A program made the position numbers and the translations under genes. A stretch of DNA of 22,570 nucleotides from Bacteroidales bacterium UBA6192. Its GTDB lineage: Bacteria > Bacteroidota > Bacteroidia > Bacteroidales > F082. The notes under the pieces were generated by a model. It made no database searches. It was not told the origin of the DNA and saw nothing but the letters and a program-made list of their open reading frames with translations. Shown here one piece after another: positions 7,279-15,443 of the stretch (positions within the stretch are counted from its first letter, which is position 1; every line of letters begins with the position of its first letter). The stretch is taken from assembly GCA_002422725.1 (NCBI GenBank), contig DITE01000020.1:1-22570 (forward strand). Direction: 5' to 3'.

Positions 7279-8856
7279 ATGAAATCAATTTGTTTCTATT
7301 TTCAGGTGCATCAGCCTTTCAGGCTCCGAACCTACCGTTTCTTCGATATCGGAAGAAATCATTATTATTATGATGAATATTTTAACCGAATGATTATGCG
7401 GAGGATAGCTGAGAAATGCTATCTGCCCATGAATGAAATTTTACTGCAACAGATCAAGGAATACGGGTCGCAGTTCAAGGTAAGTTTTAGTATTTCAGGG
7501 CTGGCAATGGAGCAAATGGAGCTGTATGCCCCCGAAGCACTTGAAAGTTTTCGCAAATTGGTGGCAACAGGCAATGTTGAGCTATTGGCCGAAACCTATG
7601 CCCATTCGCTCAGTGCACTGAAGGATCATGTAGAGTTCGAACGCCAGGTGAAAGCCCACAGCGATAAAGTTGAACAATTGTTCGGTGTTCGACCAGTAAG
7701 CTTCCGCAACACTGAGCTTATTTATTCAGATCAGATCGGAGCACAGGTGGCCGACATGGGTTACAAAGTAATGCTAACGGAAGGTGCAAAGCACATATTG
7801 GGCTGGAAAAGCCCCAATTTTATGTATGCAAATGCCATCAACCCCAAACTGAAGGTGTTGTTGCGCAATTTCAGACTGAGTGATGATATTGCCTTCAGGT
7901 TTTCGCAACAAAGCTGGCCCGAATGGCCGGTTACTGCTGATAAATTTGTTGGCTGGCTCAACAAAATCAATCCAAAAGAAGAAGTGATCAATCTTTTTCT
8001 TGATTATGAAACATTTGGAGAACACCAATGGGCAGCAACCGGAATTTTCAACTTCATGAAAGCCCTGCCTGATGCCATCTTCAAAGGTAGTGAGTTCAAA
8101 TATGCAACACCTTCGGAGCTTGCTGACAGGCTTCAGCCTGTTGCAGCAATTCAGGTGCCTTACCCAATTTCGTGGGCCGACGAAGAAAGGGATGTTACAG
8201 CCTGGTTGGGCAATGACCTTCAGAATGAGTCATCGGCTAAACTTTATAGTCTTGGAGAAAGGGTGCGTCAGATTGGTGATGTTGATATTCAAAGGGATTG
8301 GAATTATCTTCAGTCCTCGGATCACTTTTACTATATGTGTACCAAATGGTTTTCCGATGGTGACGTACACAAATACTTCAATCATTATTCCTCGCCTTAC
8401 GAAGCATATATCAACTTTATGAATGTGTTGGCCGATTTTGCCACCAGGGTCGAAAAGTATCAGCCAGATACCGCCGCCTTGCTTGAAGAAATCGTTGAGA
8501 TGGGAGGAAAATTTGTGAAACAAATGGGCAGTCAGGCAAGTGACAGACTGGACGAATTCACATCAAAGGCGAAGGAAAGCCTGAAAAAAGGAGAGCAGAA
8601 AATCAAACCTGTTTTCGATGACATCAAGAATCTCTCTGATGCCAGAGTCAAGAAACTTATAAAAGATCTGGATGCTGAAGACCTTGTTGCTGCTCTTAAA
8701 GATGCTGAGTCAGAACTGGTAAACAAGGTTTTGCCCAATATGTCAAAGTCTGCCAGAAAAAAGTATGACGATCTTCAGGATAATCTCAAAGTGAAGCAAG
8801 CCGAAGTGAAGAGAATAAGAAAGCATCTGGAAGATAAGCTCAGGGGTTTGTTTTAG
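7279..8856 (+). CDS. GH57 alpha-amylase/branching-type enzyme with C-terminal FliG-like helical extension
   Basis: The 525-residue protein carries the five GH57 blocks: VHQPFRLR (10-17), GNVELLAETYAHSL (98-111), SFRNTELIYS (141-150, with nucleophile Glu146), FLDYETFGEHQW (240-251, with acid/base Asp242) and QSSDHFYYM (345-353). The catalytic part ends near residue 390. It should act inside the cell on alpha-1,4-glucan, as an amylase or possibly a branching enzyme. Residues 391-525 are unusual: charged and helical, with LSDARVKKLIKDLDAEDLV, a middle ALKDAESELVNKVLPNMS and a terminal KRIRKHLEDKLRGLF. This order closely resembles the FliG C-terminal module (a 'DD..I..LLREVD..DL..ALK' block, then '..I..NMSKRA', then a closing '..I...I..LE'). 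That resemblance is by eye. The gene lies 17 nt after the GT4 gene. Confidence 0.93.
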   Translation: MKSICFYFQVHQPFRLRTYRFFDIGRNHYYYDEYFNRMIMRRIAEKCYLPMNEILLQQIKEYGSQFKVSFSISGLAMEQMELYAPEALESFRKLVATGNVELLAETYAHSLSALKDHVEFERQVKAHSDKVEQLFGVRPVSFRNTELIYSDQIGAQVADMGYKVMLTEGAKHILGWKSPNFMYANAINPKLKVLLRNFRLSDDIAFRFSQQSWPEWPVTADKFVGWLNKINPKEEVINLFLDYETFGEHQWAATGIFNFMKALPDAIFKGSEFKYATPSELADRLQPVAAIQVPYPISWADEERDVTAWLGNDLQNESSAKLYSLGERVRQIGDVDIQRDWNYLQSSDHFYYMCTKWFSDGDVHKYFNHYSSPYEAYINFMNVLADFATRVEKYQPDTAALLEEIVEMGGKFVKQMGSQASDRLDEFTSKAKESLKKGEQKIKPVFDDIKNLSDARVKKLIKDLDAEDLVAALKDAESELVNKVLPNMSKSARKKYDDLQDNLKVKQAEVKRIRKHLEDKLRGLF

Positions 8857-8863
8857 TGGGAGA

Positions 8864-8871
8864 TAGTTTTG
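8864..8871 (+). promoter_or_regulatory. possible internal -7 box before the synthase/phosphorylase fusion
   Basis: TAGTTTTG matches TAnnTTTG exactly and lies 8 nt after the GH57 stop, in the 106-nt gap before the fusion gene. No -33 partner is found at 19-21 nt. It would leave a leader of about 85 nt. Together with the wider gap it suggests that the fusion gene may have its own promoter. Confidence 0.3.
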
Positions 8872-8962
8872 TTATTCATTCCAACCCTGTCACAGAATAA
8901 CTATCCGTTTGAATAAAAGCGGATTAAAAATTAATATCTAATTTATTACTAATAGTATACGC

Positions 8963-11900
8963 ATGAATCAAAAACCAGACTATATTTTCGAAACAAGCTG
9001 GGAGGTCTGCAATATGGTAGGTGGAATTTACACCGTGATTTCGACCAAAGCAGACACAATTTCTAATCAATGGGGCGATCATTATATCACCATCGGACCC
9101 GATGTGTGGAAAGAAACAACAGTTAACCCATATTTTATTGAAGATTTGACCATTTTCGCTGAATGGAAAAAAAAGGCAGCGGTCGAAGGTCTTAAAATTC
9201 GTATCGGGCGCTGGAACATAAACAGCCAGCCAATTGCCATTCTCATTGATTTTACTCCCCTTTTTGTACAGAAAGACAAAATATTTGCCGGCCTTTGGGA
9301 AACTTTCCAGCTCGATTCGATACAGGGCGGATGGGATTATGTTGAGCCTGCGATGTTTGGCTATGCAGCAGGACAGGTTATCGAAAGCTTCTGCAACTTT
9401 TTCCTGAGCAGTTACGAAAAAGTGATTGCTCAGTTTCATGAATGGATGACTGGGACAGGGGTGTTGTACCTGAATAAATTTGCTCCACATGTTGGAACCA
9501 CCTTTACCACACATGCCACCGTTCTGGGCAGAGCTATTGCCGGAAATGGTTTGCCTCTGTATAAGGAGATGGAAACATATCAGCCTTTTGCAATGGCCGC
9601 ACGATTCAATCTCACTGCAAAACATTCGATCGAAAGAACAGCAACTATTTTTGCTGATGCTTTTACCACAGTGAGCGAAATCACAGCCCGCGAGTGCAGG
9701 CACTTCCTTGGCAGAAACCCGGATGCTCTGACCATCAATGGTTTTGACAAGTCATTTATTCAAGAAGAAGAAAAGCAGAATGCAACCCGAAAATCTTCCA
9801 GAACCAAAATATTGGAAATTTCAGGTTATATGACCGGAAGCAGCATGCCTGACGACACCTTTATGGTTATCACCAGTGGTCGCTATGAATTCAGAAATAA
9901 GGGATTAGGTTCATTCATCGATGCGATGGGGGTATTGAACAAGTCTGCTTCATTTAAAGGCAATATCCTTGCTGTGGTAGCAGTACCTGCCCACATTTCG
10001 GGACCGATGAAGGAACTGAAAGACAAAATTACTGATCCTGCAGCCAATATTACTGCAATTGATCCATTTTGCACTCACCGCCTGTTTGACCCATTTTACG
10101 ATCTGGTTATCACAAGGATCAGAGAGAATGAGTTGAAAAACAGTCCTTCAGATAAAGTGAAGATAATCTTTGTCCCGACTTATCTAAACGGAACGGATGG
10201 TATATTCGACCTCAATTATTATGATTTTCTATCGGCCTTTGACCTTTCGGTATTTCCTTCTTACTATGAGCCCTGGGGTTATACACCTCTCGAAAGTGTT
10301 GTTTATCGCATTCCCACCATCACCACTTCGTTTTCGGGTTTTGGATTGTGGGCAAGGGAATTGCAACTTGCTAATGGCGTTGTGATCGTGCTTGACCGCA
10401 ATGAGGATAACGAACATGAACTTGCCGGGATGATAGGGGATCAGGTGTTGAAGCTGATAAGTGCTGATAAAAAAGTTCTACAAGATATTCGTAAAAAAGC
10501 ACTGGAAATAGCCGGGATGGCTCTTTGGGATCAGCTTTCGGTAAACTATTTCAAAGCCTGGCAAATAGCCTTGACAAAAGTGCGCGAGCGGGAACCCTTG
10601 TTTGAGAACAGGTGGTACAACGAACCATTACGCACCTTTTCGGCTACCAAACAGGACCAACCCAGCTGGAAAAAAATTCTGGTACAGCCTGTATATGGTA
10701 AGCAGCTGCGAAAGTTATGGGAGCTATCACAAAATCTATGGTGGTCGTGGAACTTCGAAGCTATTGCCTTGTTCGAATCTATCAGTGCACAGGCCTGGAT
10801 TGATTTTGAGCATAACCCCATTCCAATGATGGAGAACCTTACAAAGAAAGAGATAGAGTTTCTCGAATCAGATCCTGATTTTATTGCCAGACTCGATAAA
10901 GTTTACGACGAATTCATCAAATATATTGCCGAAGAGCCTGTGTCTGACGATCCCATCGCATACTTCAGCATGGAATATGGGCTTCACAAAAGCCTCAAGA
11001 TATATTCAGGTGGTTTAGGTATTCTTGCGGGCGACTATCTGAAGCAGGCCAGCGACTCACGTTCCAATCTTACCGGTGTTGGATTGCTTTACCGCTATGG
11101 GTATTTTACCCAGGATATTTCGCTTTTTGGCGATCAGTTGGCCCAATATGTGCCACAAAAGTTCACCCATCTTCCACTTGAACCAGTTCGCAATGGCAAT
11201 GGCGACTGGATTACAGTAAGCATAGCTCTTCCGGGCCGCACACTTATTGCCAAAATATGGAAAGTAAAGGTCGGAAGAATCTCTTTATACCTGCTCGATA
11301 CTGATATTGAAGAAAATCAGGCTGATGACCGCAGCATAACCTTCCAGCTTTATGGTGGCGACAACGAAATGCGGTTCAAACAGGAAATGGTGCTGGGTGT
11401 TGGTGGAATCAGATTGCTTGAAAAACTGGGAATCAACCCCACTATTTATCATAGTAACGAAGGGCATTCGGCCTTTATTGGACTTGAAAGGCTTCGCATG
11501 CTTATTGAGCATAAAGGACTCGACTTTGAGGTGGCTAAAGAGGTTGTGAGGGCCTCAACACTATTTACCACACACACGCCCGTTCCGGCTGGTCATGATT
11601 CATTTGAGGAGCATTTGCTGCGTACCTATATGCCGCATTATGCCAGCAGGATGAATATTGGTTGGGATGAGTTTATGAACCTTGGCAAATTCAATGCCAA
11701 TGATTTGCATGAGAAATTCTCCATGAGTGTTCTGGCAACGCGTTTATGTCAGGAAGTAAATGGTGTTAGTGCCATACATGGCAGGGTTTCGCGCGAAATG
11801 TTTCAGCCATTGTTCCCTGGTTATTTTGCCAACGAACTACATATCAGTTCTGTGACTAATGGGGTGCATTATCCAACCTGGACCGATGCTTCGTGGCAGC

Positions 11901-13192
11901 AGCTTTATAGAAAATATTTCAGCCCGGTATTTGAGTCAGACCAATCGAACCCAGAACATTGGTCGGCCATTCACAAGGTAAGCAATGACGAAATCTGGAA
12001 CCTGCGTTGCGAACTGAAATCCGACTTAATAAACTATATCAAGTACAGGGTTAAAATTGACCTGACCAAGCGTCAGGAGAGCCCGAAACTGATACTGCAA
12101 ACCATTGAATCGCTCAACGATAAGGCCCTGATTATTGGTTTTGCGCGCAGGTTTGCAACATATAAACGTGCCCATTTGTTGTTTACCAATCTGGAGCGAT
12201 TGTCGCGGATGCTGAATAAGCCGGACCGCCCTGTTATTTTTCTCTTCGCCGGAAAAGCACACCCCAACGACAAAGCCGGGCAGGATCTCATAAAGAGAAT
12301 TATTGAGATATCCAGAATGCCAGAGTTTCTTGGTAAAGTGCTCTTTATCGAAAACTACGATATGGATTTGGGCAAAAAGCTTACCAACAGTGTGGATATT
12401 TGGCTGAATACCCCTACACGACCCCTGGAAGCCTCTGGAACAAGTGGCGAAAAGGCAGTAATGAATGGGGTGCTCAATTTTAGTGTTCTGGATGGTTGGT
12501 GGGCCGAGGGTTATCGTCAGCATGCCGGTTGGGCTATTCAGGAAAGCCGTACTTATACCAATCAGCAATATCAGGATGAACTTGATGCCGAAACCATCTA
12601 CAACCTGATGGAATCGGAGATTGTGCCGCTATATTTCACCCGCAATGAGCAGGGAGTTCCAGAAACATGGGTAAAGTATATAAAAAATAACATCTCCGAA
12701 ATTGCTCCTCATTTCACAATGAAGCGGATGCTGGATGATTATTACAATCAGTTCTATAATAAACTGATTACCCGTTCAAAACAGATGCAAGCTGAAGGTT
12801 ATAAAATGGCTCATGAAATGCGCGCATGGAAGATGAAATTAAGGCAAGCCTGGGAAAACATTGAAATTAAATCGGTTAAAGCACCAGACCCCACTGTAAG
12901 GCCATTGAAATTTGGTGAGAATTTTGTGGCTGAGGTTAACCTGAACACTCCGGGATTAATTGCTGGCGAGGTAGGTATCGAATTGTTGGTAGGCAAGAAA
13001 CTGCACGACCGGATTGATGAGCTGGTTTTCAAGGAAGAAATGCATATCATTGATTCGGGAGAAGGCTGGAGTCGCTACAGGGTGGATGTTCCCATTTTCA
13101 GGGCAGGGGTGTATGATTACACCTTCCGGATTTTCCCCAAGAACGAGAATTTGCCCCATAGAATGGATTTCCCGATGTTGAAATGGATTTGA
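8963..13192 (+). CDS. fusion of GT3 glycogen synthase and GT35 alpha-glucan phosphorylase
   Basis: One 1409-residue frame joins two enzymes. Residues 1 to about 550 are a eukaryote-like GT3 glycogen synthase: FETSWEVCNMVGGIYTVI (9-26), TFTTHATVLGRAIAG (180-194), TVSEITARECRHFLGRNPD (236-254), SGRYEFRNKG (305-314) and SYYEPWGYTPLE (433-444, E-x7-E with Glu436 and Glu444). After a short linker, residues about 575 to 1300 are a GT35 phosphorylase of the short bacterial type: LSQNLWWSWN (588-597, DUF3417 region), YFSMEYGLHKSL (667-678), TTHTPVPAGHDSF (869-881), GFARRFATYKRAHLL (1059-1073) and SGTSGEKAVMNG (1158-1169) with the expected pyridoxal-phosphate Lys1164. Residues 1310-1409 form a C-terminal beta-rich tail. 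Synthesis and phosphorolysis are therefore on one chain, both with intact motifs. It is the last gene of the cluster, 106 nt after GH57. Confidence 0.95.
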   Translation: MNQKPDYIFETSWEVCNMVGGIYTVISTKADTISNQWGDHYITIGPDVWKETTVNPYFIEDLTIFAEWKKKAAVEGLKIRIGRWNINSQPIAILIDFTPLFVQKDKIFAGLWETFQLDSIQGGWDYVEPAMFGYAAGQVIESFCNFFLSSYEKVIAQFHEWMTGTGVLYLNKFAPHVGTTFTTHATVLGRAIAGNGLPLYKEMETYQPFAMAARFNLTAKHSIERTATIFADAFTTVSEITARECRHFLGRNPDALTINGFDKSFIQEEEKQNATRKSSRTKILEISGYMTGSSMPDDTFMVITSGRYEFRNKGLGSFIDAMGVLNKSASFKGNILAVVAVPAHISGPMKELKDKITDPAANITAIDPFCTHRLFDPFYDLVITRIRENELKNSPSDKVKIIFVPTYLNGTDGIFDLNYYDFLSAFDLSVFPSYYEPWGYTPLESVVYRIPTITTSFSGFGLWARELQLANGVVIVLDRNEDNEHELAGMIGDQVLKLISADKKVLQDIRKKALEIAGMALWDQLSVNYFKAWQIALTKVREREPLFENRWYNEPLRTFSATKQDQPSWKKILVQPVYGKQLRKLWELSQNLWWSWNFEAIALFESISAQAWIDFEHNPIPMMENLTKKEIEFLESDPDFIARLDKVYDEFIKYIAEEPVSDDPIAYFSMEYGLHKSLKIYSGGLGILAGDYLKQASDSRSNLTGVGLLYRYGYFTQDISLFGDQLAQYVPQKFTHLPLEPVRNGNGDWITVSIALPGRTLIAKIWKVKVGRISLYLLDTDIEENQADDRSITFQLYGGDNEMRFKQEMVLGVGGIRLLEKLGINPTIYHSNEGHSAFIGLERLRMLIEHKGLDFEVAKEVVRASTLFTTHTPVPAGHDSFEEHLLRTYMPHYASRMNIGWDEFMNLGKFNANDLHEKFSMSVLATRLCQEVNGVSAIHGRVSREMFQPLFPGYFANELHISSVTNGVHYPTWTDASWQQLYRKYFSPVFESDQSNPEHWSAIHKVSNDEIWNLRCELKSDLINYIKYRVKIDLTKRQESPKLILQTIESLNDKALIIGFARRFATYKRAHLLFTNLERLSRMLNKPDRPVIFLFAGKAHPNDKAGQDLIKRIIEISRMPEFLGKVLFIENYDMDLGKKLTNSVDIWLNTPTRPLEASGTSGEKAVMNGVLNFSVLDGWWAEGYRQHAGWAIQESRTYTNQQYQDELDAETIYNLMESEIVPLYFTRNEQGVPETWVKYIKNNISEIAPHFTMKRMLDDYYNQFYNKLITRSKQMQAEGYKMAHEMRAWKMKLRQAWENIEIKSVKAPDPTVRPLKFGENFVAEVNLNTPGLIAGEVGIELLVGKKLHDRIDELVFKEEMHIIDSGEGWSRYRVDVPIFRAGVYDYTFRIFPKNENLPHRMDFPMLKWI

Positions 13193-13201
13193 CAAACGCG
13201 G

Positions 13202-13247
13202 CATCATCATAACCCCGGAAACAGTCGTTACCGGGGTTATGATGATG
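13202..13247. terminator. 17-bp perfect hairpin between convergent genes, no T-tract
   Basis: CATCATCATAACCCCGG (13202-13218) pairs perfectly with CCGGGGTTATGATGATG (13231-13247). The 12-nt loop can add a further AAC/GTT pairing. It starts 10 nt after the stop of the fusion gene and lies about 100 nt beyond the stop of the convergent pepD gene. No T-run follows on either strand, so it is either an atypical terminator or a 3'-end stabilising hairpin. Confidence 0.6.
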
Positions 13248-13347
13248 ATGTGACGAGTAGATATAGTCCTCAGTATATTCTTTAAGTAAACCACACCGAA
13301 AAGCAATGAATTGCGATTTGAGTATGGTTACATCTGAATATGGCGTT

Positions 13348-14814
13348 TTAGTTCTTTGCAGGGATATTGCGCAAAATCTCCAGCGTAAGTTCCCAGAATC
13401 TGGTAACAGTTTCGATATTCAGCCTTTCGTCAGGCGAATGGGCACCTTTGATGGTTGGGCCATAGGAGATCATGTCCATTCCCGGGTACTTGTCTCCAAT
13501 AAGGCCGCATTCGAGACCGGCATGTATGGCTTTGACCTGAGGTTGCTCATGAAACAGGATCAGATATGATTTTTCGGTAAGCTCGCGAATGGCAGAATTC
13601 GGGTTGGGTGCCCAGCCTGGGTATCCGTTTCCGTGTTTAACAGCAGCACCAGCCAGATAGAAGCAAGATGCAACCATAAATGCAATGTCATCTTTAGCCG
13701 ATTCTACTGAACTACGCTGGCTTGTCGTAATTTCCCATTGTTCATCATGCATTCTCACTGAAGCCAGATTGGTAGATGTTTCCACAAAGCCCTGTATACT
13801 TTGTGAATAAGCAATCACGCCATGAGGACAGGCATAAAGACTGTTCAATAATTTCTTCTGGTCATCCAGTTCCACTACAAATCCGGGTTTTTCTGACATC
13901 GCCATCATTTGGATGCTCAATTGCGGCTCGGTAATATTGTATTCATTCTTGATTTGCGATCCCAACACCGACAGAGCGATATCGAAATTTAACTGATGAG
14001 TCTCAGGAACCAAAATGATAGCATAGGCCTCACGAGCAATGGCATTACGCAAATTACCACCTTCAATATGGCTCAGTCTGATGTCGAAGTCGCGGTCGGC
14101 CCTCCATAGTAACCTGTTTAGGATTTTATTGGCATTTCCGAGCCCTTTGTGAATATCATCACCCGAATGACCTCCTTTTAAGCCCGTAACACTCACCTTA
14201 TAAGTCAGATGCGACTCAGGCACTTTGGTTTTTTCAAAAGGAATATGGATTACAGTGTCTTTTCCTCCTGCGCACCCTATAAACAATTCGCCTTCGTCTT
14301 CCGAATCGAGATTAAGCAAAATATTGCCTTTAAGGAAACCAGGCTCAAGCCCAAAAGCTCCTGTTAATCCTGTTTCTTCGTCCACCGTAAACAAACATTC
14401 AATGGGGCCATGCTGGATGCTATTATCTGACAGAATGGCTAATTGCGCAGCAACGCCAATGCCATCGTCAGCACCAAGGGTAGTTCCTTTGGCTTTCACC
14501 CACCCGTCTTCTATAAACGTGTCAATGGGGTCGTTGTGAAAATCATGCGTTTTATCACTGTTTTTTTCACAAACCATATCAATATGGCTTTGAAGAATTA
14601 CTGTTTTCCTGTCTTCAAAACCTCTATAAGCTGGTTTTCGGATCAATACATTGCCTACTTTATCCCGTTCTATATCAAGCTTATGTTTAGCAGCGAACGC
14701 CAGTAAATAAGCGACGATTTTTTCTTCATGTTTCGAAGGACGTGGGATTTCGAGAATTTCCCTGAAATATTTCCATATTCCGGAAGGCTTAAGGACTAAC
14801 AATTCTTCGTTCAT
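13348..14814 (-). CDS. pepD: aminoacyl-histidine dipeptidase (M20C peptidase)
   Basis: The 488-residue cytoplasmic metallopeptidase cleaves dipeptides such as Xaa-His. Metal and catalytic residues of the M20C family are all visible: QSHIDMVCEK (75-84, His77 ligand and Asp79), TLGADDGIG (112-120, bridging Asp116), TVDEETG (143-149, catalytic Glu146 and ligand Glu147), NLDSED (168-173, Asp170) and a C-terminal GAHSPDERLN (His459). GLKGGHSGDDIHKG marks the start of the lid/dimerisation domain. Length matches PepD (about 485 residues). The gene ends the minus-strand series and converges with the glycogen cluster. A -7 box at 14834-14841 suggests its own promoter. Confidence 0.95.
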   Translation of the reverse strand: MNEELLVLKPSGIWKYFREILEIPRPSKHEEKIVAYLLAFAAKHKLDIERDKVGNVLIRKPAYRGFEDRKTVILQSHIDMVCEKNSDKTHDFHNDPIDTFIEDGWVKAKGTTLGADDGIGVAAQLAILSDNSIQHGPIECLFTVDEETGLTGAFGLEPGFLKGNILLNLDSEDEGELFIGCAGGKDTVIHIPFEKTKVPESHLTYKVSVTGLKGGHSGDDIHKGLGNANKILNRLLWRADRDFDIRLSHIEGGNLRNAIAREAYAIILVPETHQLNFDIALSVLGSQIKNEYNITEPQLSIQMMAMSEKPGFVVELDDQKKLLNSLYACPHGVIAYSQSIQGFVETSTNLASVRMHDEQWEITTSQRSSVESAKDDIAFMVASCFYLAGAAVKHGNGYPGWAPNPNSAIRELTEKSYLILFHEQPQVKAIHAGLECGLIGDKYPGMDMISYGPTIKGAHSPDERLNIETVTRFWELTLEILRNIPAKN

Positions 14815-14833
14815 AGCATTTTTATTTTTTAGG

Positions 14834-14841
14834 CAAATATA
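14834..14841 (-). promoter_or_regulatory. candidate -7 box for pepD
   Basis: The minus strand reads TATATTTG, an exact TAnnTTTG match, 19 nt before the pepD start codon. A -33 TTG at the usual distance is not present, so the promoter may be weak or activated. Confidence 0.5.
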
Positions 14842-14906
14842 CTCATTAGCCCATGAAGGAGGGAAAGAAAAAATGATGGCAAGCTAAAAACCGGAGATTA
14901 AATGGC

Positions 14907-15392
14907 TCAACTCAGATGCCTGGTAACAAGTTCCAGAAAATCACTTTTACGAATGGGTTTAGCAATATAGTCATTACAACCGGCATCGAGACAACGCTCA
15001 CGATCGCCCTGCATAGCAAAGGCAGTCTGGGCAATTACCGGTATCCGTGAGTTGATATTCCGGATCATTCTGGTAACCGCAATACCATTCATATCGGGAA
15101 GTCTTAAATCCATCAGTATCATGTCGATGGGCTTACCCGCTTTAATCCATTCAAAAGCAGGCATTCCGCGATCAAAATGAATAACATTTGCTCCAGTTCT
15201 GGACAAATAGGCTGCCAATAATTGAAAATTTGACGGAACGTCCTCTACAATCAGAAAGGTTTTATCTTTCCATTCAGGATCTATAGCCACTTTCTTTGGG
15301 TTGTATTCCTCATGGCTATCCTGCATAAGAAATGCAAACTGTGGATTATCTCTTTCTGAGGCGGTTGATGAAACTTGGCCGGGAGCTAACAT
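14907..15392 (-). CDS. single-domain response regulator (CheY-like receiver)
   Basis: Counting from the chosen ATG (161 residues), the receiver domain spans about residues 45-160: TFLIVEDVPSNFQLL (acidic Glu50/Asp51), ILMDLRLPDMNG (phospho-acceptor Asp95), IAQTAFAM (Thr123) and YIAKPIRK (Lys145). All switch residues are present and there is no output domain. The sequence is most like receivers attached to hybrid histidine kinases. About 40 polar residues precede the domain. The frame remains open upstream to a TTG 3 nt after the rpe stop. I prefer the ATG at 15390-15392 because a near-consensus -7 box (TATATTTTG, one extra base) lies about 33 nt upstream of it. No kinase is nearby, so its partner is unknown. 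It follows rpe on the same strand. Confidence 0.88.
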   Translation of the reverse strand: MLAPGQVSSTASERDNPQFAFLMQDSHEEYNPKKVAIDPEWKDKTFLIVEDVPSNFQLLAAYLSRTGANVIHFDRGMPAFEWIKAGKPIDMILMDLRLPDMNGIAVTRMIRNINSRIPVIAQTAFAMQGDRERCLDAGCNDYIAKPIRKSDFLELVTRHLS

Positions 15393-15443
15393 GCCAGAAG
15401 CTTGATATTTAGTCTGTAAAATTACAAAATATATAATCAATTG

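Noticed and set aside
8924..9703. Long antisense open frame (259 codons) opposite the GT3 domain
   Set aside because: Its composition (many Cys, Phe, Asn, no domain pattern) and full overlap with a gene whose motifs are certain mark it as a shadow frame.
12026..12568. Antisense open frame (180 codons) opposite the phosphorylase domain
   Set aside because: It lies entirely against conserved GT35 sequence, including the pyridoxal-phosphate site, and shows no protein-like motifs.
13306..13569. 87-codon plus-strand frame at the end of pepD
   Set aside because: It runs antisense to the conserved C-terminal metal-site region of pepD.
15393..15440. TTG start giving a 177-residue response regulator
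   Set aside because: The extra 16 residues begin 3 nt after the rpe stop, use a rare start and lie over a near-consensus -7 box; the ATG at 15392 is preferred, though not proven.
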